In this document: positions 24,947-36,128 of the stretch, piece after piece
Layout: each line of letters opens with the position of its first letter
Numbering within the stretch: the first letter of the stretch is position 1
NCBI GenBank assembly: GCA_031002005.1
Contig: CM061919.1
Location: forward strand, 225,368,739-225,432,738
DNA: 64,000 nucleotides
Source of the DNA: Vandiemenella viatica
Lineage: Eukaryota; Arthropoda; Insecta; Orthoptera; Morabidae
Reading direction: 5' to 3'
Translations under genes and position numbers: made by a program
The notes under the pieces: generated by a model
Told to the model about the DNA's origin: nothing
The model's input: the letters and a program-made list of their open reading frames with translations, nothing else
Database searches by the model: none

Positions 24947-26742
24947 AGACACTGCTAACATCGAGATCATTCGAGCTCAGAATCTCCACTTTGTGACCTG
25001 TCTGGTCTGGGTCAGTTGCTATATGCTCTGAAGGTTCTTCTGATGGAGCTTTACTTCCCCACATGGTTGGCCATAACTTCTCTTCATTTTCTTGTTCATA
25101 CTTTGATTCTTGGTCATTTGCAATACTGTTGTCATTTTCATGCTTCACATTACTTAGTGAGCTCAAATCTAGCTGCGACATTTTCTTAAGACCCGAAATA
25201 ATGCTGTCTAAGGAATCAGAGAAAAAACTTTTACTTTCATTTGCCTCATGATTTCCTTTCTCTGCTAAATTCAATGCTTCAGAAACCTTTGGTTCTTGTG
25301 CTAGTGGATCTTCATTAACCTCTTCCGAACTTGTTGGATCCAAGCTTTCACTTGCATCTGTGCCAATTTCCAAATTGTTTTCAATATCGGAAGGAGATTC
25401 TGTTGGATTATATTTGTTATCATCATCTAAAGATGAAGTATCATTTTCTGGAGCATTGGACATGTCATCACTAGTTTCCTTAGATTCTGCCAAAGCTGAT
25501 TCACTTATATATATGTTAGTTTGTGGTTGAAGTTTACTGTCATATGTTGATGCATAAGGAATTTCAGTCTCTTTTAACTGTTCATGTTCAGACACATCTT
25601 CAGAATATACTTTTATGCTTTGTATATTTTCTAAATCAATATTTTCTTGGAACGTTTCAGCTGAATACTGATTACTTGTTTCTTCTGCTGGTGCTTCCAA
25701 ATGCACCCGTGTTTCAACATAGCTCTCATTATTCTTCACAGGCCCTTCATATGAAGAAAACAATGTGTTATCACTTTCTGCATCTTCTTCTGTGTTTGAG
25801 GCAGCCAAGTGACCTTGTTTTTCATCCCCTTTAATCTCACTGCCTTCATTGCTAATGTCACTTATTTTAGAGTGAGAATCCAATATGTCTTTATAAATCT
25901 GTTTGCTGTCTTCTTCGTTATTGTTAGAAAGTGATACTTCTAGTTTATTTTCTACATTTACCTGGATATCAGATTCCTGTGTTTCTTTCCCAACCAACTG
26001 TTTTCCTACTTCCATCTCATTTTTCTCTTTCCCAAGCACATCATCTTCTGCCTCCTTATCTTCTATCTCCTGATCTTCTGTCTCCTTTTCTTGTGTCTCT
26101 TTGTCTTCTGTCTCCTTGTCTTCTGTGTCTTGAATTTCTTCAGATTCATTTTCAAAAGAATTTTCATGGTTATCTTCATAGCTAAAATCTTCATTTTGTT
26201 TTTGTTCTAGTTCTATGGAGTCATTAGTGTCTAAATCAAGTGTTTCATCACTCCCTTCAATGGTATCCACAGTATTTAGCTTTCTTTGATAGGGAATACT
26301 ACTAGAATATTGCAAATAATCTCTTACTGCGTTTGTTGGTTTAATTTCAGTTAACTTTTCCTCTGTATGAAGAGAGCCTGAGTAATTTGGCTCTATGTAA
26401 ACTGTAGTTCCATCTACAACATCAAATGATGCTGTTATACTTTCTGGTGATGGTTTACTATCTGGCAAGGATCCTGATTCTTCTGTTAAGAAAGCTGCAG
26501 ACTTTTGTTTTATGTGATGTTCTGTGTCAGAGTCATCTTTTTCCTCGTGGGATAAATGTGAATTAAGAGGCTTTTTTGTCTTCAGCGTTGAATAAAATTT
26601 GAACTTCATCGGATATATTACTTTTATCAGGTGGTGACACACTGGAATAATTTTCTGTGGGAACAGTATGCTTCAACTGAGTCTGAAAAATTTTGGTTTC
26701 TCGCAATAAACCCTTAGGCACATATCCTCTTTTACCTTTTAT
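24947..26742 (-). CDS. Tango1: Tango1 (MIA3 family) exon 3: end of SH3-like domain and acidic luminal region
   Basis: Tango1 is an ER-exit-site transmembrane receptor that loads bulky cargo such as collagen into COPII carriers. The exon opens after an acceptor TTTTTTGCAG and continues the SH3-like domain in frame (IKGKRGYVPKGLLRETKIF). It then becomes a roughly 570-residue acidic, Ser/Glu-rich disordered segment, including near-perfect repeats of the ETEDKE type encoded at 26039-26143. It ends at a donor GTAAGT (24941-24946). The frame shifts by one base at a run of six T (26572-26577). Five instead of six would join the SH3 frame to the long acidic frame, so an assembly error or a fresh indel is likely. 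The transmembrane, coiled-coil and Sec23-binding parts are not in the window. Confidence 0.9.
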
Positions 26743-26859
26743 CTGCAAAAAAGAACATACATTACTTTTTAAAGTTTACTAATGATATTATAATAAATAA
26801 AATATTTTCACGCCAGGATATACAAAGTGAAACACAAAGACCTTTTAAAGTATACGTAC

Positions 26860-26993
26860 TTCTGCACCCCACAGGTCTGGTCTTGTACCTGCTGATTTGC
26901 TGTAAATTACCACTTTTTCACCAGCACGAAATGGTAACAATTTTGGATGATCACTTCCATATGTCAGTAATGCTGTTGCATGTGATATTGGAA
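26860..26993 (-). CDS. Tango1: Tango1 exon 2: SH3-like domain
   Basis: Flanked by an acceptor (ATTCCAG) and a donor (GTACGT), this exon encodes PISHATALLTYGSDHPKLL, then FRAGEKVVIYSK and RPDLWGAE. These are the hallmark blocks of the MIA/TANGO1 SH3-like fold, which faces the ER lumen and binds cargo or its chaperone. It enters in phase 1, matching the 3' end of the exon at 39931-40033 so that the junction reads DPECS-IPIS, and leaves in phase 0 into exon 3, giving WGAE-IKGKRGY. Both joins match the family. Confidence 0.92.
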
Positions 26994-28229
26994 CTGGAAT
27001 GAGGAGATTAAGAAATAACTATGGCATAAAATGCATGTTTAATCAATTACACACAATTATATTTATTATATCAGTATTATATTAAAAAAACTATTTCAAC
27101 AGAAATGTACAGAGCTCTTTCTTAACTCCCAAGGTCTCACAACCCACTCCATTTTCGTCTTTACATCTACGAGCCCCAAGATCCCTACCACACACCCTGT
27201 AGACCAACACCAACACCTGACCATATCATCTCATCCCATCCTATAACAAAGATACTGTACATTTCCTAAAGTGTCTTTTGATAGTCCACACATTCCTACT
27301 TGCAGATTCCTTCCAGTTCACCACAGACACCATCTCTTTCTACACTAATTAATTTGCGTTTTACTGAACTTCACTCATTCTACTGTCAATTTTTTTGTAA
27401 AAACTGTAAATACTGTAATAACTGCAATTAACATTTCATCTGTGACGGACTAATTTGTCGTGCAAAGTAATATGAAGTAATTTTACTTTATTTAATAATA
27501 CTTGAGAACATGATAACACCAGAAGCAAGACACAAATGATCTTTCCAATTCCAAGAAGTGGCCAATATCATAAAAGAAAAGGAACTATAAACATATCTTA
27601 TTCCATTACCTCTAAAAAATTAATACATGAGCATTATCAGAGGTTAATACAATTTACCCTGTGTAGGGTTAAATACAGCAGATTTTCATGATTTTTCTTA
27701 AGGGCCTGCAGCCAAATGAAAATGAAGCTCTATAACTGTCAATCTGTTGCCTGTATCTCCATTACCAGCCTCTAGCTTGTAAACTGATTAAGTCTCATAC
27801 TGCAAAATTACACATTATGTGATCCAGAACTGAATATCATATTTAAAAAATTGAAAAGTTATATTCAAAGATGGCTCCATAAAAGTGTAAGGGGTAGGGA
27901 CAAATATACCACAGAATGTGTGGTATAATTGTTTGTAGCTCATCAAGTGGAGAATAAAGTTTATTTGTTAATTATTTCACTACAACACTAAGATAAAACT
28001 AGATAACCCATGCAACAATTTCAGGATTAATATATGAGGAATGGTGAGGTTGGTGGTTTATAATAGGATGAAGGAAGAACTGCCTCATTTGCAGCAATTG
28101 TCTCTTTAGTGTAATAACTATGTAACAAAATACTTACAACATATCACAAAGCAAGTAGGGAAACTTTTGGATGTTTAACACATATGTATGACAAGCTATT
28201 GACACTGATTTTAACAGAATACAACTAAC
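26994..28229. other. Tango1 intron, no recognised element
   Basis: AT-rich intronic sequence. A C-rich patch at 27120-27340 is of unknown origin. Confidence 0.5.
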
Positions 28230-28276
28230 CTGAACAAAATTCACAGAGCCTATCCATATCGCTGTTGTAAGTATTG
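28230..28276 (-). other. Exon-like segment in Tango1 intron 1
   Basis: A 47-bp segment has an acceptor (GATTGCAG) and a donor (GTTAGT), and is open in the phase that feeds exon 2. It would encode SDMDRLCEFCS, close to the end of exon 1 (ISDKRLCADPECS). It could be a duplicated alternative end of exon 1, or chance. Without exon 1 it lacks a signal peptide. Confidence 0.35.
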
Positions 28277-28399
28277 CTGCAATCAAAGCTTGTGAGAAAT
28301 TTTCACTAATAAAATGTGTATATAAGAACTGTATAACAAAACAGAAATGTTTCTATAAGAGAAAAAATATCCAAAAAGCTACTTATTGCACCAAAAAAA

Positions 28400-29770
28400 A
28401 AGTCTATTAATATCTCTGATATGTGGTGTTGCTATATATCGGTAACAGGTTCAATCCTTGTCGACACCAGTGAAGCAATTTACTAATATGTCTGTGATAT
28501 GTGCTGCTCCTATCTAGCGGCTTGGCCTGAGCTGTCTCATCCGACCTTCATAGTTATTATTTTTGCGCTATAAGGGTGTAAGTGACCTAGCTATGTGTGG
28601 CTGCTGGTTGAGGGGTAAACGTTGGAATGCGAAGTGGAGGGGAGGGAATGCACAGCTGTGGGTTGGGGGAGACGCTTTTGTGCAGGCAGACGAGTCTGAG
28701 TTGTGGAAGAAGACGGGTTCTGTTTGTGTGCAAGATGCTAAATAAAAGTGTTGTTCTGATGAGAAAATGTTGCTCTCTTGCCGCTGTTTCATAGATGTTT
28801 CCGAACCCATGCAAATATTGGATGAATGATTTAAAGTATGTAGCCGTATTGACTGCAGTCAGCAGGACTGCAGGAGCAAAGGATTGGACGTCTTGTCGAC
28901 CATTGCAAGGAATCAGGTACCTTGCAATCTTCAGTGAGTTCTAGAAGGAGATCCATCGGGCGTTACCATTGCAAGGGTTAATTTCTATAAAATTCCTTAC
29001 TTAATTTATGAGGTTATCTAAGTGGAGATCATAATCTTTAAAATGATACATCCTTTACCAATTTTGGTTATGTATCAGGGGAGTTAAATGACTTGTGTAA
29101 AAAAAAAAGTTGCAGGAAAATTGATACTTTTGCCCTTTAAGGGTCAAATTCTGACAAATTCCTTTTTTGTTAAATATATGACCAAAGTGGAGATCTTAGT
29201 CTTTAAAATGAAAAATAATACCTCATTTATGAATTTTTGTTAGGTATCATGGAAATGTGTTACTAGTGGGAATAAAAAGGTTTAGAAATGATTATTTTTT
29301 GCCCTTTAAGGGCAAAAATCGGAAAAATTATTTTCTTACAATATGTGACCAAAGTGGAGATCTTAATCTTTAGAATGATACTTCATTTTGGTTATATTGG
29401 AATTAAATAGCAAAACGGAAATCTTTATGTAACGGAAAAAATATCTGAAAAGCCACTTATTGTAGAAAAAACAGTTAACAGTTTATTGATACGTGCTGCT
29501 GCTATCTAATGGCTTGGCTTTGAAATGTCTCATCCATGCAACCTTCATAGCTATTACTTTTGCCCTTTAAGGGTCAAATTTTGAAAATATTTCTCTCTTA
29601 ATTTCTGATGTTACCTAAGCAGAGACCTTAATCTTTAAAATGATATCTCATTTATCCATTCGAGTTAGGCATTAAGGGAGATAAATGGCTCATGAGGAAA
29701 AAAAATATTCATACATTGGTCATTTAAGTGTAAAATTCTGAAAAATTTATTTCTTAAAATATAGAATTAC
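28400..29770 (+). repeat. Array of ~168-bp repeats (copy 1)
   Basis: Units share GCCCTTTAAGGGTCAAATT, ACCAAAGTGGAGATCTTA and TCTTTAAAATGATA. The first phrase recurs at 29133, 29302 and 29563, so units are about 169 bp apart; the longer gap holds a segment with GTGCTGCTGCTATCTA, related to 28500-28530. The same family lies inverted at 60330-62565. No coding capacity. Confidence 0.75.
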
Positions 29771-29779
29771 CAAAGTGCT

Positions 29780-30370
29780 TTATCACAATCGACCACATTC
29801 TTGCAAAGCGAGAACTAATTAGCAGTTCAAACTAATACCAGATGCCTCTGTGTAGCCTTTGTAGATTTCAAAAAGGTATTTGATTCAATAAGTCACAAGC
29901 TGTCCTGCAAGCATTAACTGAACATGGCATGAATACAGCTTATTTTAGAGTGCTCCATAACATCTATGTCACCTATTCAGCCCTTTGTTAACATTAGAGA
30001 ACCAGCTACCTACTTCCGCATCAAAAGAGGTGTTAAGCAAGGTGATCCTGTCTCTCCAAAATTATTTTCAGCTATCTTTGAGAAGGCAATGTCTAAGCTA
30101 GAATGGATGTAAAGGTAATTAGAATCAATGGCAGAAGACTTAACAACTTGAGATTTGCTGATGACATTGCACTTGTTGCTTGTTGATGAACTCCAAACCT
30201 TGGTTACTGACCTCACCTCCGAGTATAAAGCAGTTGGCCTAAGGATGAATCTTTCAAAAACAAAAATTATGTCTAAAAAATGGGCCACAGAGGGGAGTGT
30301 ACAACTACATAACTAATTTTTAGAAAATGTCAGCGAGTACATTTATCTTGACCAACTTATGATGTAACAC
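29780..30370 (+). pseudogene. RTE-like LINE reverse-transcriptase remnant
   Basis: The translated pieces are in the canonical RT order: VAFVDFKKVFDSI (palm motif A), FRIKRGVKQGDPVSPKLFS (motif B region), LNNLRFADDIALV (catalytic FADD). Stops and frameshifts lie between them. The motif spelling fits RTE-type LINEs. No endonuclease or tail is seen. Confidence 0.75.
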
Positions 30371-30389
30371 CCAAAATTTTCCGTCGCAT

Positions 30390-31250
30390 CAAGCTGGGAT
30401 GGCAAGCATTTGGGAGGCATTCTATTATCTTGAAATCTTAAATTTAAAGCAAATAGTTTATGATCAGCATCTTCAGTCTTTTGAACAGAACCTCCCTTCA
30501 TTCATAAAAGACACCCCACACTTCCTAGAACGACTTTCCACAGTCCCCATTCCTCTACCACCTAACTCCTTCCTTGTCTCCATAGATGTCTTTTCCCTTT
30601 ACACCAACATCTCTCACGGCCAGGGCCTCAGTGCCATGGATCACTTCCTGGAAATATGACCTCCCGACAGCCTCCCAGAGACATGCTTCCTCACATTTCC
30701 TTGTCAAACCTCATTCTGTTCGTTCAAATCTCAAATTTACCCCCAGATATGCGGCACTGCTATGGGCACCCACATGGCACCATCCTATGCAAACCTTTTC
30801 CTGGGCCCCTGGAACAACAATTCCTAAATAATATTTCCATTAAACCTCTTGTGTGGTTCAGATATATAGATGACATTTTTATGATCTGGACCCACAAAGA
30901 GATTCATCTAATAGACTTCCTAAACTCCCTAAACAACCACTCCATCAACTTTCCCTGGACATACTCCCATAGCCATGTTAACTTTCTTGATGTTGACATT
31001 TACTTACATAATGGGCGCCTGCATACCTCTGTTCATATCAAACCTACAAATCTACAGCAGTATCTTCACTTTAACAGTTGTCATTCCTCCCACACCAAAT
31101 GTTTTCTCCCGCAGTCTGTCCATCCGGGAAGTCGCATCTGCTCCGATGAAGAATCTCTTTCCATATACACACAAAACCTGTCTGAAGCTCTCATCTCCTG
31201 CAGCTACCCCCCTGACTTAATACACAAAAAAATCTCTCGAACATTGACGT
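30390..31250 (+). pseudogene. Penelope-like element: reverse transcriptase region
   Basis: Penelope-like elements are a retroelement class distinct from LINEs, with an RT followed by a GIY-YIG endonuclease. Visible here are VSIDVFSLYTNISHGQ at about 30577-30620, a degraded GTxxxP region, FRYIDDIFMIW with the YIDD core at 30857-30890, then VNFLDVDIYLHNGRLHTSV. The copy is split across frames, so it is dead. It inserted into or next to the RTE remnant in Tango1 intron 1. Confidence 0.85.
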
Positions 31251-31257
31251 AGATAAT

Positions 31258-31570
31258 CCATCTTCTTTCCATTTTAACAACCTGGGCTTTGGTTTCGCTG
31301 TGGAGCCAACTGTCAGTACAACGCTGGTGTATATCTACACCTGGTCCCACAACCGACCAATCACAGCTACGGAATGGTTACGTCATTGGAGTCAGCCAAT
31401 CAGAAGTCGACAACGTTCCTGGCTCGTTTTTGTTCCGCTATTCAGTCCAGTTCTCGTTGTTCCTTCAGTTACAACAGACCTGATGATGGCGGCGGTGCAA
31501 GTCGCCGAAAGCTTGTGGTTAGAAAATGTGATCCGGCGGCAAACCCGCGAAGAATATGTATCAATATCTT
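31258..31570 (+). repeat. Penelope-like terminal (pLTR-like) segment inside the element
   Basis: This non-coding segment carries CCTGATGATGGCGGCGGTGC, CGCCGAAAGC and CGGCAAACCCGCGAAGA. Relatives occur as an inverted pair at 63391-63623. It lies between the RT and endonuclease parts, so the copy is rearranged or contains a nested terminal segment. Confidence 0.6.
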
Positions 31571-31790
31571 GGTACACAAGTACTCACCCAGTAATTCCCC
31601 CAAACTACCACAGGGATCATTCCCATGGAACAGACCCCACTGTAAAACTTGCAGCGTGCATCCAACTACTGCCACTTATTCCTATCCTACCACAGGTGAA
31701 ACATTCACCATCATTAGTCATGCTTCTTGCATTACAACACACCTCATATATCAACTTACATGACTCCATTGCTCCAGCTCGTATATAGGC
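31560..31790 (+). pseudogene. Penelope-like element: start of endonuclease region
   Basis: Translates to ILVHKYSPSNSPKLPQGSF, HCKTCSVHPTT and FTIISHASC. This parallels the linker in front of the GIY-YIG domain in the copy at 51990-52540. The GIY-YIG core itself is missing. Confidence 0.75.
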
Positions 31791-31900
31791 TAGAGGTGGG
31801 CAAAGTGACTCACTAAAAAGAGCGGTGTTCATTTGATCACTCCACAAAAAAAACTAGTTCTTCTGAACAGTTCACTAGCACAGTTTTATTTGAGACCTCT
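31791..31900. mobile_element. Possible truncated hAT-type MITE
   Basis: Starts with CTAGAGGTGGGCAAAGTGAC and contains the GAACAGTTCACTA type of inside common to hAT MITEs. No partner end was found. Confidence 0.35.
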
Positions 31901-32249
31901 TTTTTTTTAGGTCTCACCCCTCAGAATCCGGTTACACCCCCACTTTTCGATGAAATACCGCCCTTAAAACGACTTGGATGCAATTAGTAGACCCTTTTTT
32001 TAGGAAAACATGCCAGTTCCCAAAAATTGAATAATTTTAACAACTGTTTCTCAGTTTGGGCAATCCGGTAACACAACCTCCTCTGAGCTGCATAGATGGG
32101 AAGTATCCTATCAGAATTTATTGCTCATATTGTATTATTCGGACTTAAAGTTTTTCGAAATATGATTTACATGTATTTTGTCAGTCAGTTATTATGTTGA
32201 TCTACCACTTTCAATGATATTATATCTTCAACATTATCAATCTAGTATT
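31901..32249. other. Unassigned
   Basis: AT-rich; no gene or boundary recognised. Confidence 0.4.
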
Positions 32250-32446
32250 TGCACTTCCCCCCACCCCCCTCCCTCCTAGACAAACAACTCACTTCTGCAG
32301 GAATAAGGCTATACGCTGAAATACTGCGCATATTTTGTGTTTGTTCTTTTTTGTGTTCGTCGTCCCCAGCCACCTATATCTGTATTAAGTGTTGGGTCTT
32401 ATTTCCCTATACTTCCTTAGTTTTATATATATATATATATATATAA
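32250..32446 (+). repeat. Penelope-like 3' tail and (TA)n
   Basis: Contains CACTTCTGCAGGAATAAGGC, GCTGAAATACTGCGC, TTTTTTGTGTTCGTCG and GTGTTGGGTCTTATTTCCC, shared with 42170-42312 and 52810-52960. It ends in a (TA)n run at 32424-32445. Confidence 0.65.
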
Positions 32447-32752
32447 CACACATTTGGATAAGAAAAAAACCATCATTACCATAGAAGAGGATTTCTGTGG
32501 CGTCGAGACACAGAAAAACACGTACACCTACAGGGTAAAATTTTTGAGCCTATAGCCCTTCTTCAGTAGTAGAGTGAGAAGGTTGCATGCTGGAGGACTA
32601 ATCTACTACAAAGAACATAAGTGTAATATAGCATTTAAATTTTTATCCTGAGCCATACAACATTTCAATCTAACCAAAATGAGATCCAATTTTAATTCTT
32701 TAAAGGTGAACTACATATCAATTCTTAATGCTTGCTTGAGGTGTGTGTGGCT

Positions 32753-32978
32753 TTATGGCTCATCGACGGCTAAGGTTATTAGAGGCGAGATGGGACTGGG
32801 GCAAGGAATGGGAAGGAATTCGGCCATGGCCTTTTTGAAGGAAGCCTCTCGGCATTTGCCTGGAATGACTTTGGGAAACCATAGAAAACCCAAATCTGGA
32901 TGCCTGGATGGGGATTCGAACCCGCATCCTCCCGAATGCGAGGCCAGAATGTTAACTGTTCACCCACCACACTTGGTG
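32753..32978 (-). repeat. tRNA-derived SINE
   Basis: Nearly complete minus-strand copy of the 8780-9012 family. B-box GGGTTCGAATCC lies at 32912-32923, with the A-box segment near 32945-32975. It lies in Tango1 intron 1. Confidence 0.8.
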
Positions 32979-33493
32979 CTTGCTTGTGCTTTGAGATAAT
33001 TTATGGTGGTACTAATGCCACACTTGTGGTGTTTTCACCTCCATAGTTGGAAGTAATATGGAATTACAATTTCATATCAAATGTATCAGTACGATGTCCA
33101 TTAGTCACTGACAACATAATGGTATTTTATAATTTTTTTCTTTTACTTCAGGATATATTTCCAACTAACTACAACTACCATCAATTTTAAGCCTAGAAAG
33201 CACTCAAATTTAAATTGTTGATGCTTGTTCGAGCTTTGATACTGTTGTGAGATTCCACATTTGTAGGATCATTAGCAATGAGGTTGGTATCCAATTGGAA
33301 TCACTAATACCATCTTCACCAGAGTTATATTGGTAAAGCCATTTTAAAAATCCTATTATCTCAATTATATTCATAATTATGGTCTTGTGGTAAAAGCAGC
33401 ACCAATGACAAAATGGTATTAACTTAACCTCTTCAAATTTAGATAAAATCCATTGCCATGATCAGTTATGCATGTCACCGCCTGCATTTTTCT
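32979..33493. other. Unassigned intronic sequence
   Basis: AT-rich, with no gene. Some phrases (GCTTGAGGTGTG, GCTTGTTCGAGC) hint at older repeats. Confidence 0.4.
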
Positions 33494-33789
33494 AAGGGAC
33501 TGACCATAGGCCATGTAGCTCCATTTTGGCCTCTTGTGAACCACCTACCATCCCCCTACGTAGCCTGGCATGGCTTCTCTCTGTCCCCCCCCCCTCCCGC
33601 ATAATTGCGTACCCTTTTTCCCCCATTGATTCTGGATGACATTTTGTACTGTTTTCTCTTATCCAATTTTCATGAATTACATACAGAGATAATTAAATGA
33701 CCGAAATAAATATTTACATGCTGTCTGTGTGTTCCGTGCCTCATTTTAACTGTGACAAATAATATAAATTAAAAATCTACGTGGCCTGG

Positions 33790-33930
33790 CTCGGAACTTC
33801 TATCCGGGACACGATCGTGTCAACCAAGTTCGAATCGTCTCCGAAACGCTCGCTGAGTACTGATCACAAAACCACCATTATGAATAAATTCCTCCACAAC
33901 AAACGCACGATGCTCACCAAGCCACGCCAT
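33790..33930 (-). pseudogene. Mariner-type N-terminal (DUF4817-like) fragment
   Basis: The minus-strand frame starts MAWLGEHRAFVVEEFIHNGG and continues TQRAFRRRFELG, a stop, then HDRVPDR. This is the N-terminal helix-turn-helix region common in insect mariner-derived proteins. Only about 45 codons remain. Confidence 0.75.
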
Positions 33931-34058
33931 GGTGCACACTGAAAATGGCATGTACACTGCTTTCAAACAAAATACACTCCACACTAGTATCCTTACTACA
34001 ACCCGCACGCCGGCTACGTCAAATGTGGGAGGTTTTATTGCCAGACCCTGCAGTACAG

Positions 34059-34291
34059 CATGGCCACATTTAGGCTTTGTGGGCCCCTAGGCAATACCTG
34101 TGGTGCGGGTCCGTCGGAAGTGGCGTAACAATTTATGGGTGAGCCCACCTTTTTTCTAGGTCTACAACTGTGCTAGGTGGGGAGAGGGGTGGGGGGGGGG
34201 GGGCAGCCCTCCAGCTCTGTGATGTGGGACTCCTTTGTGATGCAGGCCCCTTGGCTATATCCTAGGTAGCCTATGCTTAAATGCGGCCCTG
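34059..34291. mobile_element. hAT-type MITE
   Basis: A 233-bp element with inverted ends CATGGCCACATTTAGGC and CAGGGCCGCATTTAAGC. It is flanked by an 8-bp duplication CAGTACAG (34051-34058 and 34292-34299). No open frame; a G run near 34186-34202. Confidence 0.85.
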
Positions 34292-34323
34292 CAGTACAGT
34301 AATCAAAACATATTTTATTTCCG

Positions 34324-34740
34324 TTTAGGATCTAATGGAAGAAGAACCATATCCAGTGATATTGAAAATCTTTGCCCATAGTGACATCTTTATTTATTTA
34401 TCTAGCTTGAGAATGTAAATATGTTCTTGTTATGTGTTATATTACACTTTCCAAAGTAACTGCTTTTAGTATAACTGTATAGGCCCTAAGTCCTACAAGC
34501 ATTAGGTTTGCATTCAGGTTGGAAAGATTACTGTATTTATAGATGGTGCATGTTGCTATTACTGTAACCACAGCAATATTACAACCTAAATGGAAACAAT
34601 ATGTTTCAATTACCATCCTGTGATGAGTTAAGAAAACTCCAATTTAAAAATATATAAAACAAATTAGAATAGTCATATGTGGAGAACGTAGCAAGAACCA
34701 CAGTAGAACATAGCTTAGCACATGATTTGTGGATTCCAAA
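34324..34740. repeat. Inverted repeat, left member
   Basis: Reverse complement of 35505-35805 in two blocks: 34324-34440 with about 35690-35805, and 34561-34735 with 35505-35670. The shared phrases include CATAGTGACATCTTTATTTA and TAGCACATGATTTGTGGATT. Confidence 0.7.
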
Positions 34741-34859
34741 CCGACTCCATTGTATACACACTATTCATAGGCTGTGGTGCAGATGTCATTCAATAGTTGA
34801 ACATTTAGAGCCAATAATTAGTCATAAAAGCAATCAAAACATATTTTGTTTCCTGGACC

Positions 34860-34990
34860 GCAGTAATAGCAACAAAATTGAAATTTGTAGAGGGTAAAAG
34901 TAGGGGGGAACAAGAGAGCGGAAAAAATGGGTGTGTAGGGACATTGCCACCAGAGCGTGCTCTCCGCCACAATTAAATTAAACTAGGGGA
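34860..34990 (+). pseudogene. LINE family 1, 3' tail fragment
   Basis: Carries AAATTTGTAGAGGGTAAAAG, GGGTGTGTAGGGACATTGCC and AGCGTGCTCTCCGCCACAAT, then AATTAAATTAAA. It is the same terminal block as 38797-38890 in reverse. Tail only. Confidence 0.7.
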
Positions 34991-35504
34991 TTCGAAAATT
35001 GTGTGCTGAAATTGTATTTTACACATGAAGACTCAGATTTCTGTTTTTTGCTTTTTAACTACAGTTGTTCCAAACTCTGAAAGCTTTACCACAACCATGG
35101 TGCCACAATTTGATAACAGATTCTCATGTAACATGACAAGATAAATAAAAAATTAAGAATAAAATACGTTGGCATCTCACTTTGTTCTTGATATATCAAC
35201 TTTCAAAAATCAGTTCCTTGTGCCTTAGGTTACATTTTTCTTTTGGCTGCATATGAAACTAACCACGTCACTTTTGAGTTATGATAAATTGAGAACAAAG
35301 AAGTATTTCAAAAAAAAATGTATTCCTCACTTTAGATTTGTCTTATCGAGTTACATAAGAATCTATCATCAAATTCCAGTGCCACAGTATTCATAATGTC
35401 CACCAAATTTCTGAGAGGATGGTAATTAAATGCATTTGGTTTCTGTTAAGATTGTAATGGAGCCTGAACCACAATAATAGCGACAGATAAGGCATTTAAA
35501 CACC

Positions 35505-35805
35505 GCATCCATAAATCATGTGCTAAGCTATGTTTTACTGTGGTTCTTGCTACATTCTCTACACAACGATTCTGTTTTGTTTTATATATTTTTTAAACTG
35601 GAGATTTCTAAACTCATCACAGGATGGTAACTGAAACATATTGTTCACGTTTAGGTTGTAATATAACTGCGACTACAACGCATAAGAAGAACATATTTAC
35701 ATTCTCAATAATTTAGACAAATAAATAAAGATGTCACTATGAGCAAAGATGTTCAAGATCAATGAATATGATTCTTCTTATCCATTGTATAAAAGCAGGA
35801 ATAAC
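35505..35805. repeat. Inverted repeat, right member
   Basis: Partner of 34324-34740. A full-length transcript could fold the pair into a hairpin. Confidence 0.7.
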
Positions 35806-36032
35806 AGTGTAATGTGTGGAGAATGAATATTAACTGCACTAAAACACAGCTGTACCACTCTGCTGTAGTGTTAGGAGTTTGGAACAACTATTTTATATAT
35901 ATTGAGTCCACGCTACATTACAAAAAAAATAAAAAAAAAATCAAAATCTGAATCATTGTGTGTGGATAATGTAGCCTGTACCACACTTTAACGTAACGGT
36001 GACACTCAATTCACAAATGCCCCATTATAATG

Positions 36033-36128
36033 TCCTATCGGTAAAGTTGCAGTTTACTCACCAGACACTTTTATAGTGACTGAGTGTGCTCCACTGATGT
36101 GTCTTCTAAGCAACCAGAGACATTTCGA
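36033..36128. repeat. Inverted repeat, partner of 37980-38078
   Basis: Reads as the reverse complement of 37980-38078, sharing AGTGTCTGGTG and AGAAGACACAT on the opposite strand. It lies inside the element ending at 36870 while its partner lies outside, so the repeat family extends beyond that element. Confidence 0.65.

Noticed and set aside
25523..26185. Plus-strand open frames of 84 and 103 codons opposite the Tango1 exon
   Set aside because: They mirror the acidic, repeat-rich codons on the other strand and have no features of their own.
28563..28745. 60-codon plus-strand frame as a small secreted or Cys-rich protein
   Set aside because: No start context, signal peptide or homology; lies in a repeat-rich intron.
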